From Arthrobacter hankyongi (GTDB lineage Bacteria > Actinomycetota > Actinomycetes > Actinomycetales > Micrococcaceae): 64,000 bases of DNA. The position numbers and the translations under genes were made by a program. The stretch is from contig NZ_JAKLTQ010000014.1 in assembly GCF_022012395.1 (NCBI RefSeq), forward strand, positions 1 through 64,000. Direction: 5' to 3'. The notes under the pieces are model-generated. The model saw nothing but the letters and a program-made list of their open reading frames with translations, ran no database searches and had not been told where the DNA came from. Below are positions 51,730-59,607 of the stretch, in pieces (position 1 is the stretch's first letter; the number at the start of each line of letters is the position of its first letter).

Positions 51730-52526
51730 CAGATGGGGAGCCTCACTTCATTCGCAAACCAATCCTGCAATTGCGTCACCCAGCTCCCCCAGAGCCCGGC
51801 GGCCATCAGCACGCCCAAAACTACCAGCACGGCGCCGCCGGTACGCTGCAGCACCAGCCGGTGGCGGCGGAAGAAGGCCATCGCGCCCATGCCCCGGCGT
51901 ACGCCCAAGGCGATGAGCAGGAACGGAATGCCCAGGCCCAGGCAGTAGATGAAGGCCAGGAAGGCCCCCTTGGCGGCGTCCGCCCCGCCGGAATAGGCCA
52001 GCGCCTGCACCGCCGAGAAGGTCGGCCCGATGCAGGGAGCCCAGCCGAGTCCGAACGTCATGCCCAGCACGGGGGCGCCCCAGAGACCGGCAGGCGGGCG
52101 GCTGTGCAGCTTGCGGTCCCGCTGGAAGAAGGACAGTCCGCCCATGAAGATAACGCCCATGATGATGACGACGACGCCGAGCAGCTGGGTGACCCAGGCG
52201 GCGTCGGTGCCCTTCAGCCAGGCGCCGAGTTGGCCGAAGACCGCCCCGATGGCCACGAAGACCACCGAGAAGCCGAGCACGAACAGTCCGATGCCGGCGA
52301 TCATCCTGCCCCGCCGCTGCTGTGCCAGGTCCACACCGGTCAGGCCGGTGACATAGCCGAGGTAGCCGGGCACCAGCGGCAGCACGCACGGGGAGAGGAA
52401 GGAGATCAGCCCGGCGAGCATCGCCACCGGGATGGCCAGCAGGACCGAGCCGTTGAGCACGGCGTCGCCGAAAGCGCTGCCGATGCTCAGGGGCAGCGAG
52501 GCGGTGAGGAATGTCGTGGGACCCAC
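51729..52526 (-). CDS. ccdA: thiol-disulfide transport protein CcdA
   Basis: A 265-residue membrane protein with six hydrophobic segments. Two redox cysteines are in ISFLSPCVLPLVPGYLGYVTG and FGLGWAPCIGPTFSAV. It carries reducing power from cytosolic thioredoxin to the outside, where the thioredoxin-like partner reduces apocytochrome c cysteines. GTG 52526 starts two bases after the upstream stop. Confidence 0.95.
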   Translation of the reverse strand: MGPTTFLTASLPLSIGSAFGDAVLNGSVLLAIPVAMLAGLISFLSPCVLPLVPGYLGYVTGLTGVDLAQQRRGRMIAGIGLFVLGFSVVFVAIGAVFGQLGAWLKGTDAAWVTQLLGVVVIIMGVIFMGGLSFFQRDRKLHSRPPAGLWGAPVLGMTFGLGWAPCIGPTFSAVQALAYSGGADAAKGAFLAFIYCLGLGIPFLLIALGVRRGMGAMAFFRRHRLVLQRTGGAVLVVLGVLMAAGLWGSWVTQLQDWFANEVRLPI

Positions 52527-52528
52527 GG

Positions 52529-53155
52529 CTACTCGGCCACGGCGTCTTTGATCAGGGTCTTGAGGGTACCCTTGTCGGCCACCCCGAGGATCCGTGCCGA
52601 CACCCGGCCCTGCTTGTCCAGCACGAGCGTGGTGGGCACGGCCTGCGGCGGAACATAGCTGGTCATGGCCAGCAGGATGTTGCCGTTCTTGTCCGCAAAG
52701 CTGGGATAGGTGATGCCGAAATTGCGTTCGAACGCCTCCGCGGTGCGCACCTCGTCGCGGATGTTCACCCCGAAGAACTGCGCCTGGCCCTTGTATTCCT
52801 GGCTCAGCGCCTGCAGGTCGGGTGCTTCCAGCCGGCAGGGCGCGCAGGCGGCGTACCAGAAGTTCAGCACGGTCACCTTGCCGGCCCAGTCGGCCGAATC
52901 CACTGCGGTGCCGTCGAAGAGTTTGGCCGCCAGCTTCACCGGTTCCCCGCGCTGGCCCGGCGCGTACTCGGTGACCGAGCCGTCCCCGGCGATGTAGTTC
53001 TTGTTGTCCCCGGCGTTGGCCTGTTGGGCCAGCGGGTCTTCCACGCTGCAGGCGGCCAGCGACAACGTCAGCGAGACGGCAGCAGCCAGCCCCGCACCGG
53101 CTTTCAGCAGGGAGCGGCGGTTGATTGGTTCAGGGATTTTCGCAGTCACGTTCAC
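52529..53155 (-). CDS. TlpA/ResA-like thioredoxin lipoprotein of cytochrome c maturation
   Basis: A 208-residue exported thioredoxin-fold protein. The N-terminus has INRRSLLKAGAGLAAAVSLTLSLAAC, combining a twin-arginine-like stretch with a lipobox (Cys36). The redox motif is WYAACAPCRLEAPDLQAL (C-A-P-C), then FGVNIRDEVRTAEAFERNFGITYPSF. It would reduce cysteines of apocytochrome c using electrons from CcdA. GTG 53155 is used; a second in-frame GTG at 53149 is possible. It is the first gene of the ccs operon. Confidence 0.92.
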   Translation of the reverse strand: MNVTAKIPEPINRRSLLKAGAGLAAAVSLTLSLAACSVEDPLAQQANAGDNKNYIAGDGSVTEYAPGQRGEPVKLAAKLFDGTAVDSADWAGKVTVLNFWYAACAPCRLEAPDLQALSQEYKGQAQFFGVNIRDEVRTAEAFERNFGITYPSFADKNGNILLAMTSYVPPQAVPTTLVLDKQGRVSARILGVADKGTLKTLIKDAVAE

Positions 53156-53209
53156 ACTCTTCTTTGCGGGCCGCGGCGATACCCGCTTCTACAACGCGTA
53201 GTAATACTA

Positions 53210-53872
53210 TTACGCTCCGGGCAGGTTTGCCGCGCCGGGCAGCAGGTCTGCGCTCGGTTCCGCATAGCGGACAGTCAGCAACCTGTCGCCGTCGAACTCG
53301 AGCGTGGTCACCGAAGTCAGGGTGCATTGCCGGCGCCGCGGGTCGTGCCACAGGCTGCGTGACTCGGCCGCGCGCCGGGTCACCCAGATCGGCAGCTGGT
53401 GGCCGACCAGGACCGCCTCGGCGCCGTCCCCGGCCAGCCCGACGGCGATCCGCCGCGCGTCGCCGACGGCCGCCATCATGCGCCGGACCTGGCTGCGGTA
53501 GGGCTCGCCCCAGGACGGCCGGAACGGATTGAGCAGGTACGGCCAATGCCGCGGGTCCCGCAGCTGGCCCCGGATATTGGCCAGTCCCTCGAAATGGTTC
53601 AGTGCCTCAAGCAGGCGCTCGTCGGTGACCACGTCGAGGCCCAGGGCCTGCGCCGTCGGCCGGGCGGTCTCCTGCGCCCGGGTCAGCGGCGAGGCCGCCA
53701 GGTACGCGAAGTTGGCGCCCGCGCGGGCCCGCTCGGCAAAGTAGCCGGCAGCCCGCTCAGCCATCTGGCGTCCCAGTTCCGAGAGGTGGAAATTCGGCAG
53801 CCGGCCGTAGAGCACGTGGTCCGGATTGTGGACCTCGCCGTGGCGGAGCAGATGGACGCTGGAACGGGGCAT
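53210..53872 (-). CDS. histidine phosphatase family protein
   Basis: A 220-residue phosphoglycerate-mutase-like phosphatase. The catalytic motif is VHLLRHGEVHNPDHVLYGR; ASPLTRAQETARPTAQAL and AVLVGHQLPIWVTRR supply the second Arg and the second His. ATG 53872 is the family-typical start. It precedes the ccs operon by 54 bp on the same strand, an arrangement also found in mycobacteria. The substrate is unknown. Confidence 0.9.
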   Translation of the reverse strand: MPRSSVHLLRHGEVHNPDHVLYGRLPNFHLSELGRQMAERAAGYFAERARAGANFAYLAASPLTRAQETARPTAQALGLDVVTDERLLEALNHFEGLANIRGQLRDPRHWPYLLNPFRPSWGEPYRSQVRRMMAAVGDARRIAVGLAGDGAEAVLVGHQLPIWVTRRAAESRSLWHDPRRRQCTLTSVTTLEFDGDRLLTVRYAEPSADLLPGAANLPGA

Positions 53873-53994
53873 GGGCTTAAGTGTCTCAAAGCGAAGGGCA
53901 TTGCCCAAAAACCGGTCGTCCCGAAGAATGGCAGGGACGGCCGGTGCGGCTGCCGAATGCTCCAATCCTTCCGCCCTATCCCGAGGAGATAACG

Positions 53995-54540
53995 ATGACG
54001 CTGCCCAAGGAATTGAGCCCCGGTGTCTGGAAGCTGGACATGTCCCACAGCGAGATCGGTTTCACCGTCCGGCACGCCGGGATCAGCAAGGTCCGGGGAC
54101 GGTTTACCAGCGCCGAGGCCGAGGCGCGGGTGGGCGAATCCCTGGCCGACTCGACCCTGCATGCCACCGTGCAGACCGCGAGCTTCGACTCCGGCGACGC
54201 CAACCGCGATGCCCACGTACGCAGCGCCGACTTCTTTGACGTGGAACAATTTCCGGTCATGACCTTCAAGGCGACCAGCGTCGAAGGCGACGGGGAGGAC
54301 TACACCCTGACCGGCGACCTGACCATCCGCGATGTGACCAAGCCGGTTGAACTTGAAGTGGAGTTTGGCGGCGTGGCCGTGGATCCGTTCGGCAACACCC
54401 GCGCCGGCTTCACCGCCGAAACGGAAATCAGCCGCAAGCAGTTCGGCCTGACCTGGAACGCGGCACTGGAGGCCGGTGGCCTGCTGGTCAGTGACAAGGT
54501 CAAGATCAGCCTGGACGCGGCACTGGTCAAGCAGGCCTAG
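53995..54540 (+). CDS. YceI family protein
   Basis: A 181-residue beta-barrel lipid-binding protein (YceI fold) without a signal peptide. It shows GVWKLDMSHSEIGFTVRHAGISKVRGRF, ANRDAHVRSADFFDVEQFPVMTFKAT, LTIRDVTKPVELEVEFGG and RAGFTAETEISRKQFGLTWNAALE. Family members bind polyprenoids or amphiphiles, and some are linked to stress resistance; a link to quinones here is only suggestive. GAGGAG lies before ATG 53995. Confidence 0.9.
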   Translation: MTLPKELSPGVWKLDMSHSEIGFTVRHAGISKVRGRFTSAEAEARVGESLADSTLHATVQTASFDSGDANRDAHVRSADFFDVEQFPVMTFKATSVEGDGEDYTLTGDLTIRDVTKPVELEVEFGGVAVDPFGNTRAGFTAETEISRKQFGLTWNAALEAGGLLVSDKVKISLDAALVKQA

Positions 54541-54546
54541 GCTCCG

Positions 54547-54608
54547 AGCCCGGCACAGGCTGCCTTCCGCCTCCGGCGGCAGGGGTGCAGGGCAGCCGGT
54601 GCCGGGCT
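54547..54608 (+). terminator. terminator hairpin after yceI
   Basis: AGCCCGGCAC (54547-54556) pairs with GTGCCGGGCT (54599-54608), and GGCTGCC (54558-54564) with GGCAGCC (54591-54597), giving a long interrupted stem with an inner hairpin. Confidence 0.65.
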
Positions 54609-54747
54609 GCAGCTGGCTGGCAGGATCATCCTTTCGGCGCAGTCCCGGTGGACGGGCCGCATTGTAGGGTGGAAGCAAGTGCAGCGGTGGCTGCAGCAGG
54701 CAGTCCAGCCCCGCGTCGAGAGTTCCCCCGAGGAAAAGGATCCGGCC

Positions 54748-55509
54748 ATGAGTACGCCAGAGAACACCCCCAACGAACCGGGCAGCGGGCAGCCGGGCGG
54801 CCCCGTCCCGGGACCGGGCCAGCAGCCGCCCCAGTACGGGCAGCCGGCGCCGCAATATGGCCAGCAGGCACCGCAATACGGCCAGAACCTTCCCCCCTAC
54901 GGTCAGCAGGTGCCGCAGTACGGCCAGCCGGCGCCGCAATATGGCCAGCCGGCACCCCAGTACGGCCAGAACCTTCCCGCGTACGGCTATCAGAAGCCGA
55001 TGCCGGGCCAGTACGGTCAGCCGCAGTACGGCGGCAAGCTCACACCCCCGCGCGAGGTGCTCATCGCCTTCTGGCTGATCATCGCGGCGGCTGTCGTGAA
55101 CCTGGTCAATTCCTTCATCCTCGCCGGGACAGCCCACCAGGCCATCTCCGCCGTCTGGAACGATCCCGCCTTCCAGGACCAGCTCCGGCAGGCCGCCCAG
55201 GGACAGGACATTTCCTCGATCACCCCGGACCTGGTCGCCGGGATGGTCGGCACCATGTACATCGTCGGCGCGCTGATCGCGGCCGCTCTGTACCTGCTGG
55301 TGGCCTTCGGCGTGAAGGCCGGACGGAACTGGGCGCGCATCCTCGGTACCGTCTTCGCCGTGCTCTCGCTGGTGCTGCTGGCCTTCGGGGTGCTGGGCGT
55401 GCTGACCTTCCTGCTCGGCGCGGCGGCCATCGTGCTGCTGTTCCTGCCGGTCTCCAGCGCCTTCTTCAAGGAGGCAGCCGCCCGCAAGTCCGGCTACTAC
55501 GCCGGATAG
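54748..55509 (+). CDS. membrane protein with N-terminal Pro-Gln-Tyr-Gly repeats
   Basis: A 253-residue protein. The first 95 residues are disordered and made of about ten degenerate repeats of the type QYGQPAPQYGQ. They are followed by a membrane domain with about three to four helices (VLIAFWLIIAAAVVNLVNSFIL, MYIVGALIAAALYLLVAFGV, VFAVLSLVLLAFGVLGVLTF, FLLGAAAIVLLFLP). Such tails are common in actinobacterial envelope proteins and vary by slippage; function unknown. AAAAGGA precedes ATG 54748. Confidence 0.8.
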   Translation: MSTPENTPNEPGSGQPGGPVPGPGQQPPQYGQPAPQYGQQAPQYGQNLPPYGQQVPQYGQPAPQYGQPAPQYGQNLPAYGYQKPMPGQYGQPQYGGKLTPPREVLIAFWLIIAAAVVNLVNSFILAGTAHQAISAVWNDPAFQDQLRQAAQGQDISSITPDLVAGMVGTMYIVGALIAAALYLLVAFGVKAGRNWARILGTVFAVLSLVLLAFGVLGVLTFLLGAAAIVLLFLPVSSAFFKEAAARKSGYYAG

Positions 55510-55537
55510 GGCGTTACGCTCTCCCGTTCGCAGCCTG

Positions 55538-55560
55538 CCCCACGCGCTCCGCGCGCGGGG
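55538..55560. terminator. GC-rich terminator hairpin
   Basis: CCCCACGCGC-TCC-GCGCGCGGGG forms a nine-pair stem with one A-C mismatch between the convergent membrane-protein gene and rex. Confidence 0.6.
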
Positions 55561-55570
55561 ACCCCGGGCC

Positions 55571-55614
55571 GCTCTCTTCGCCCGCTTCGCTCGCGGCGGG
55601 ACCCTCGGCGCCAG
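55571..55614 (-). repeat. dispersed copy of the gabT 3' repeat
   Basis: Contains CGCTCGCGGCGGGACCCTCGG (55588-55608), identical over 21 bases to the core of both repeat units after gabT, and like them placed within about ten bases of the stop codon of a leftward gene. Confidence 0.8.
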
Positions 55615-56322
55615 CTACTGCGCCGACCGGGCGCGGGAACCGGACTCCGTTTCCTGCGCCCGCTGGGCATGGTAGGCCAGGATCTGGAGTTCGGTGCCCA
55701 TGTCCACCTTGCGCACCTGCACGTGCGGTGGCACCTGCAGGACCACGGGCGCGAAGCTGAGGATGCTGGTCACGCCGGCCGCCACCAGACGGTCGCACAG
55801 CTGCTGGGCCACCGCCGCGGGAACGGCGAGCACCGCCATGTTGGTCTGCGTGCGCTCGAGCTCGAATTCCAGGTTGTCCGCATTGCTGACCGTGAGCCAG
55901 CCGATCCTGGTCCCGACGATCCGTTCGTCCGCATCGAACACGGCCACCACCTCGAAGCCCCGGCTGGCAAAACCGCTATAGCGGGCCAGCGCCCGGCCCA
56001 GGTTCCCGGCGCCGACAATCGCCACACGCCATTCCTGCGACAGGCCCAGCAGCGCGGAGATCTTCTGGCTCACGAACTGGACATCGTACCCAACACCCCG
56101 GGTACCGAAGGAGCCGAGGTAGGACAGATCCTTGCGCAGCATGGCGGACTTCACGCCGGCCGCCTCGGCAAGTTCCTCGGATGAGACCCGTTCTACCGAA
56201 TCCGCCAGCATGGCGTTGAGTGCGCGCAGGTAGATAGGCAGCCTGGCCAGGGACGCCGGAGGAATCTTCCGGCCGGACTCCTCCGTGCCGGAAGCGGTCT
56301 CTGGATGGTCCGGCACGCTCAC
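55615..56322 (-). CDS. rex: redox-sensing transcriptional repressor Rex
   Basis: A 235-residue regulator. The N-terminal winged helix (about 25-90) has LARLPIYLRALNAMLADSVERVSSEELAEAAGVKSAMLRKDLSYLGSFGTRGVGYDV. The C-terminal Rossmann domain has VAIVGAGNLGRALARYSGF. Rex binds DNA when NAD+ is high and lets go when NADH rises, controlling respiratory and fermentative genes. GTG 56322 is six bases after TAAGGT, so it is probably leaderless. I found no clear Rex operator in the window. Confidence 0.95.
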   Translation of the reverse strand: MSVPDHPETASGTEESGRKIPPASLARLPIYLRALNAMLADSVERVSSEELAEAAGVKSAMLRKDLSYLGSFGTRGVGYDVQFVSQKISALLGLSQEWRVAIVGAGNLGRALARYSGFASRGFEVVAVFDADERIVGTRIGWLTVSNADNLEFELERTQTNMAVLAVPAAVAQQLCDRLVAAGVTSILSFAPVVLQVPPHVQVRKVDMGTELQILAYHAQRAQETESGSRARSAQ

Positions 56323-56418
56323 CCCCTTACCTTATGCGCTGCCCTGCGGGCCACCAACCTGATGACCATGGGACGCCGGTTCCCGCAGGCCGGCCCCTAC
56401 CCGGGAACAGTCCGGTGC

Positions 56419-56679
56419 TCAGGCCGACAGCAGCCGGCGCAGGCGCTCCGGGTCGATATGCCAGAAGTCACGCTGCACGCCGTCGATCATCACCACCGGA
56501 ATCTCCTCGGCGAAGCGGGCCTCCAGCGCCGGATCGTCCAGGATGGACTTTTCCTCCCACGGCACCCCCGTCTCGGCGGCGACGGCGGCAACAGTCCGGC
56601 GGGCCGCTTCGCAGAGGTGGCAATCGGGTTTCGTCAGCAGCACAAGGTGATGCTGCGGTCGCGTCTCTGGTTGCGTCAT
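56419..56679 (-). CDS. glutaredoxin-like small protein
   Basis: An 86-residue thioredoxin-fold protein of the glutaredoxin-like (DUF836) type. It has LVLLTKPDCHLCEAARRTV with the C-X2-C redox site, VPWEEKSILDDPAL, and EEIPVVMIDGVQRDFWHID with the cis-Pro. Actinobacterial relatives sit near hemA/rex genes. ATG 56679 is seven bases after a TACTTT box and divergent from the HAD gene 68 bp away. Confidence 0.88.
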   Translation of the reverse strand: MTQPETRPQHHLVLLTKPDCHLCEAARRTVAAVAAETGVPWEEKSILDDPALEARFAEEIPVVMIDGVQRDFWHIDPERLRRLLSA

Positions 56680-56747
56680 AGCTTAAAAAGTAGCCGCCCG
56701 ACAGCCCGGCCGGACAATCCCGGCCGCCCTGTGGCTAGACTCGTTAC

Positions 56748-57584
56748 ATGGCCAAAGCCTCCAGCCGCCGCGCCGGCCGGGCCGCGGCGCCTGCGGATCC
56801 GGGTCCCGCCGGTGCGGCGGCCTTCTTCGACATCGACAACACCATGATGCGCGGCGCCAGCCTGTTCCATGTGGCCTACCAGATGTACCGCCGCGGCATC
56901 TTCGGCCTCCGGGACCTGGCTGGCATCGCGCTGAAGCAGGTCCGGTTCAGTCTCCGGGGCGAGAACCTGAAGGATATCCAGGCCGCGCGCGACCGGGCCC
57001 TGGCCCTGGCCACCGGCCTGCTGGCCGCCGACGTCAAGGCGCTCGGCGAGGAAGTTTATGACGAGATCATCGCCTCGCGGATCTGGCCGGGCACGCGCGC
57101 CCTGGCGGACCAGCACCTGCGCGCCGGCCGCCGTGTCTGGCTGGTCTCGGCTACACCGGTGGAAGTGGCGTCCGTGATCGCGGACCGGCTGGGCCTGGCC
57201 GGAGCCCTTGGAACCGTCGGCGAAATCGCGGACGGCGCGTATACCGGGCGCCTGGTCGGCGAGATCCTGCATGGTCCGGCCAAGGCCGTGGCGGTGCGGG
57301 AGCTGGCAGTCCGGGAAGGCCTGGAGCTGGCCCGCTGCTGGGCCTACAGCGACTCGTACAACGACGTTCCGCTGCTGTCCCTGGTGGGCTACCCGGTGGC
57401 CATCAATCCGGACGCACGGCTGCGCCGCTACGCCCGGGAGCGCAACTGGCCGGTCTACGATTTCCGCAGCGGCCGGCGCGCCGCCACGCTGGGCCTGAAG
57501 CTGGCCACCGGAGCCGGGGCCGCCTATGGCCTCTGGCGGGGGTTCAGCAGGTTCCGCGGACCGACCAGCGGCCCGGCGGCTTAA
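56748..57584 (+). CDS. HAD-superfamily IB phosphatase (SerB-like)
   Basis: A 278-residue cytosolic phosphatase. HAD motif I is AAFFDIDNTMMRG, motif II VWLVSATP, motif III Lys within HGPAKAVAVREL, and motif IV AYSDSYNDVPLLSLVG. It belongs to the HAD-IB group with SerB1/CicA-like proteins; activity on phosphoserine is not assured. The C-terminal 40 residues contain a weak hydrophobic, glycine-rich segment. ATG 56748 is exactly six bases after TAGACT. Confidence 0.9.
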   Translation: MAKASSRRAGRAAAPADPGPAGAAAFFDIDNTMMRGASLFHVAYQMYRRGIFGLRDLAGIALKQVRFSLRGENLKDIQAARDRALALATGLLAADVKALGEEVYDEIIASRIWPGTRALADQHLRAGRRVWLVSATPVEVASVIADRLGLAGALGTVGEIADGAYTGRLVGEILHGPAKAVAVRELAVREGLELARCWAYSDSYNDVPLLSLVGYPVAINPDARLRRYARERNWPVYDFRSGRRAATLGLKLATGAGAAYGLWRGFSRFRGPTSGPAA

Positions 57585-57591
57585 ACAGCAA

Positions 57592-57621
57592 ACGGTCCGC
57601 CAGGCGAACCTGGCGGACCGT
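57592..57621. terminator. bidirectional terminator hairpin
   Basis: Perfect 13-base arms ACGGTCCGCCAGG (57592-57604) and CCTGGCGGACCGT (57609-57621) with a CGAA loop lie between the convergent HAD and bS22 genes. Confidence 0.85.
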
Positions 57622-57647
57622 GAAGCCTTAAGCAGAGCCGGCTGGCC

Positions 57648-57746
57648 CTACTTCTTGTTGCGGCGCTGGTGGCGCGTCTTGCGAAGCAGCTTGCGGTGCT
57701 TCTTCTTGGCCATACGCTTGCGGCGCTTCTTGATAACCGAACCCAT
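57648..57746 (-). CDS. small ribosomal protein bS22 (AURKAIP1/COX24-domain)
   Basis: A 32-residue, extremely basic protein, MGSVIKKRRKRMAKKKHRKL and on to the end HQRRNKK, encoded on the minus strand and easily missed because of its size. Mycobacterial bS22, of nearly identical sequence, is a small-subunit ribosomal protein. GAGGAACTCC precedes ATG 57746. It lies beside the excisionase-type HTH gene, as in many actinobacteria, and ends at a terminator. Confidence 0.93.
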   Translation of the reverse strand: MGSVIKKRRKRMAKKKHRKLLRKTRHQRRNKK

Positions 57747-57944
57747 GGAGTTCCTCACAAATCCATTAGCACCCGCGGACAGGCTCCGCCCGCTAGGGGC
57801 GCACCTGGACCGGCGGATTCCTACAATGATACAAAATCCTGCACCGGCGCAGCTGGCCGCGGCGAGGCAGGAAGTTCCTTAACAGGGTACCGCCTTAACT
57901 CCCCTGTCAATGACCGTCCGTCCGGGGACGGGCGGTGATTGCCC

Positions 57945-58157
57945 TCAGGCAGTCTCCGAGCGGCCGTCGACGACGGCGCTGCGCAGGTACTGCTCGACGG
58001 CGGCCTCGGGCACCCGGAACGAGCGGCCGAAACGCACGGCGGGCAGTTGGCCCGAATGCACCAGCCGGTAGACGGTCATCTTGGACACGCGCATCACCTC
58101 GGCCACTTCCGACACGGTTAGGAAGCGCACCTGGGAAAAATTGCCCTCGTCAGCCAT
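57945..58157 (-). CDS. excisionase-family HTH DNA-binding protein
   Basis: A 70-residue MerR/excisionase-type protein. Nearly the whole length is one winged HTH: VRFLTVSEVAEVMRVSKMTVYRLVHSGQLPAVRFGRSFRVPEAAVEQYL. The highly conserved chromosomal actinobacterial form sits next to bS22 and is not phage-derived. GAAGGA precedes ATG 58157. Target genes are unknown. The 198-bp gap to bS22 (57747-57944) holds nothing else I recognise beyond the bS22 leader. Confidence 0.9.
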   Translation of the reverse strand: MADEGNFSQVRFLTVSEVAEVMRVSKMTVYRLVHSGQLPAVRFGRSFRVPEAAVEQYLRSAVVDGRSETA

Positions 58158-58273
58158 TGTTCCAAATCCTTCACTTGCGGCATTTCCGACGGCGTGCCGG
58201 CTTGCCAAGCGCGAATCCGCCCTGAGTGGATACTTTAGTGCCAGGAGTGACCAAAGTGAAAGTCCGTGTCTGC

Positions 58274-59422
58274 CTACCCCAAGGCCGTCCTGCGCACCAG
58301 CGGGTGCCCGCCGGAGCGGGTGCGGGCCCCGCGCGCCAGCTGCTCCAGCACGCCGGCGGTCATCTCCCAGTCCATGCACGCATCTGTCACGCTCTGGCCG
58401 TAGACCAGGCCCGGCGCCGGCTGGTCCGCGCGCACCCCGGCGGCCGGGAGCTCAAGCTTCTGCGCTCCCGGCATCAGGAAGCTTTCCAGCATGACGCCGG
58501 AAATCGCCTCGGCGCCGGGGCCGCCGGCTTCCAGCCGGGCGGCCAGTTCCACTGCCACTTCGGCCTGGCGGTGGTGGCTCTTGCCGCTGTTGCCGTGGCT
58601 GGCATCGACGATCAGCCGTGGATTGAGCCCCGCCGCGGCCAGCCGTGCGGAGGCTGCGGCGATGTGCTCGGGATCGTAGTTGGGTCCGGCGCTGCCGCCA
58701 CGCAGGATCAGGTGGGTATCCGGGTTGCCCGCGGTAGCCAGCAGGCTGGCCCGGCCCTGCTGATCCATGCCCAGGAAGGTCTGCGCCGCGGCGGCCGCCG
58801 TGCAGGCGTCCAACGCCACCTGCAGGCCGCCGTCGGTCCCATTCTTGAAACCGGCCGGCATCGGCAATCCGGAGACCAGCTGGCGGTGGATCTGGCTCTC
58901 GGTGGTGCGGGCACCGATGGCGCCCCAGCCGACGAGGTCGCTGAGGTAGAGGGTGCTGACCGGCTCGAGGAATTCGGTGGCGACCGGCAGGCCCAGGTCC
59001 GCGACGTCGAGCAGGAACCGGCGGGCGGTGCGCAGGCCCGCGGCAATGTCATGGGAACCGTCCAGGTGCGGGTCGTTGATCAGGCCTTTCCAGCCGACCG
59101 TGGTCCGGGGTTTCTCGAAGTAGGTCCGCATGACCACCAGCAGGTCGCTGCTGTGCTGGCGCGCCGCGGCCGCCAGCCGGCGGGCGTAGTCCAGCCCGGC
59201 CTCGGGATCATGGATGGAGCAGGGCCCGGCAATGACCAGCAGCCGGTCGTCGACGCCGTTGAGCACCGCCCGGATCTCGTCGCGGCCGCGTTCGACGGCG
59301 GCGGCCAGCCGGGCGGGCAACGGCAGTTCCGCGCGCAGTTCGGCCGGCGAGGGCAGCGGGACGCAGTGGTCCGCGCCGGCCGCGTGCGGATTGCCGGCGG
59401 CCAATTCGGTGGTGGTGGTCAT
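58274..59422 (-). CDS. aroF: 3-deoxy-7-phosphoheptulonate synthase, class I (AroF/G/H type)
   Basis: A 382-residue DAHP synthase that condenses phosphoenolpyruvate and erythrose 4-phosphate, the first step of the shikimate pathway. It shows LLVIAGPCSIHDPEAGLDYA, VVMRTYFEKPRTTVGWKGLINDP, RFLLDVADLGLPVATEFLEPVS, GWGAIGARTTESQIHR, GLPMPAGFKNGTDGG and LIVDASHGNSGK. It is the allosteric AroFGH class, not the AroG class II enzyme of mycobacteria. Its 179-base leader encodes an aromatic leader peptide and a terminator-like hairpin, so expression is probably attenuated by aromatic amino acid supply. Confidence 0.95.
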   Translation of the reverse strand: MTTTTELAAGNPHAAGADHCVPLPSPAELRAELPLPARLAAAVERGRDEIRAVLNGVDDRLLVIAGPCSIHDPEAGLDYARRLAAAARQHSSDLLVVMRTYFEKPRTTVGWKGLINDPHLDGSHDIAAGLRTARRFLLDVADLGLPVATEFLEPVSTLYLSDLVGWGAIGARTTESQIHRQLVSGLPMPAGFKNGTDGGLQVALDACTAAAAAQTFLGMDQQGRASLLATAGNPDTHLILRGGSAGPNYDPEHIAAASARLAAAGLNPRLIVDASHGNSGKSHHRQAEVAVELAARLEAGGPGAEAISGVMLESFLMPGAQKLELPAAGVRADQPAPGLVYGQSVTDACMDWEMTAGVLEQLARGARTRSGGHPLVRRTALG

Positions 59423-59480
59423 GGGGTCGTCCCGTCTGTCAGGGCGGGAGCCTCATCAGAACCCGCCGGAGAAATGGCGA

Positions 59481-59504
59481 AGGGCAGAGAATGATCTCTG
59501 CCCT
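59481..59504 (-). terminator. terminator-like hairpin in the aroF leader
   Basis: On the minus strand AGGGCAGAG (59504-59496) pairs perfectly with CTCTGCCCT (59489-59481) around six bases, 58 bp before the aroF start. It is preceded directly by CAGAGCCAAC (59514-59505), which pairs perfectly with GTTGGCTCTG inside the leader ORF (59572-59563). The arrangement resembles ribosome-mediated attenuation, although a clean alternative antiterminator is not obvious by eye. Confidence 0.65.
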
Positions 59505-59538
59505 GTTGGCTCTGAAGGTTTGTTGGATGCGCACGCCG

Positions 59539-59601
59539 TCAGGCAGTCACGTCAGGCCCCTCCAGAGCCAACGCAAAATACGCATACCAACGGTTTGTCA
59601 T
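59539..59601 (-). CDS. aromatic leader peptide of aroF (20 aa)
   Basis: A 20-codon ORF encoding MTNRWYAYFALALEGPDVTA, with Trp5, Tyr6, Tyr8 and Phe9 clustered near the start, ends 117 bp before aroF. Its ATG is exactly six bases after a TAGGCT -10 box, so the mRNA should begin at the start codon. A ribosome stalled at the W-Y-A-Y-F codons would cover or free the GTTGGCTCTG segment immediately downstream. An analogous leader peptide gene (aroR) is known before aroF in Corynebacterium glutamicum. This is inferred from sequence only. Confidence 0.75.
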   Translation of the reverse strand: MTNRWYAYFALALEGPDVTA

Positions 59602-59607
59602 GGTGCG

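Noticed and set aside
56323-56418. A Rex operator (TTGTGAA-type dyad) near rex or the ccs genes
   Set aside because: No matching dyad was found by eye in the upstream regions of rex, ccs or men genes.
57945-58157. The excisionase-like gene as a sign of prophage or integrative element
   Set aside because: No integrase, attachment repeat or phage gene is near, and this gene beside bS22 is a normal chromosomal arrangement in actinobacteria.
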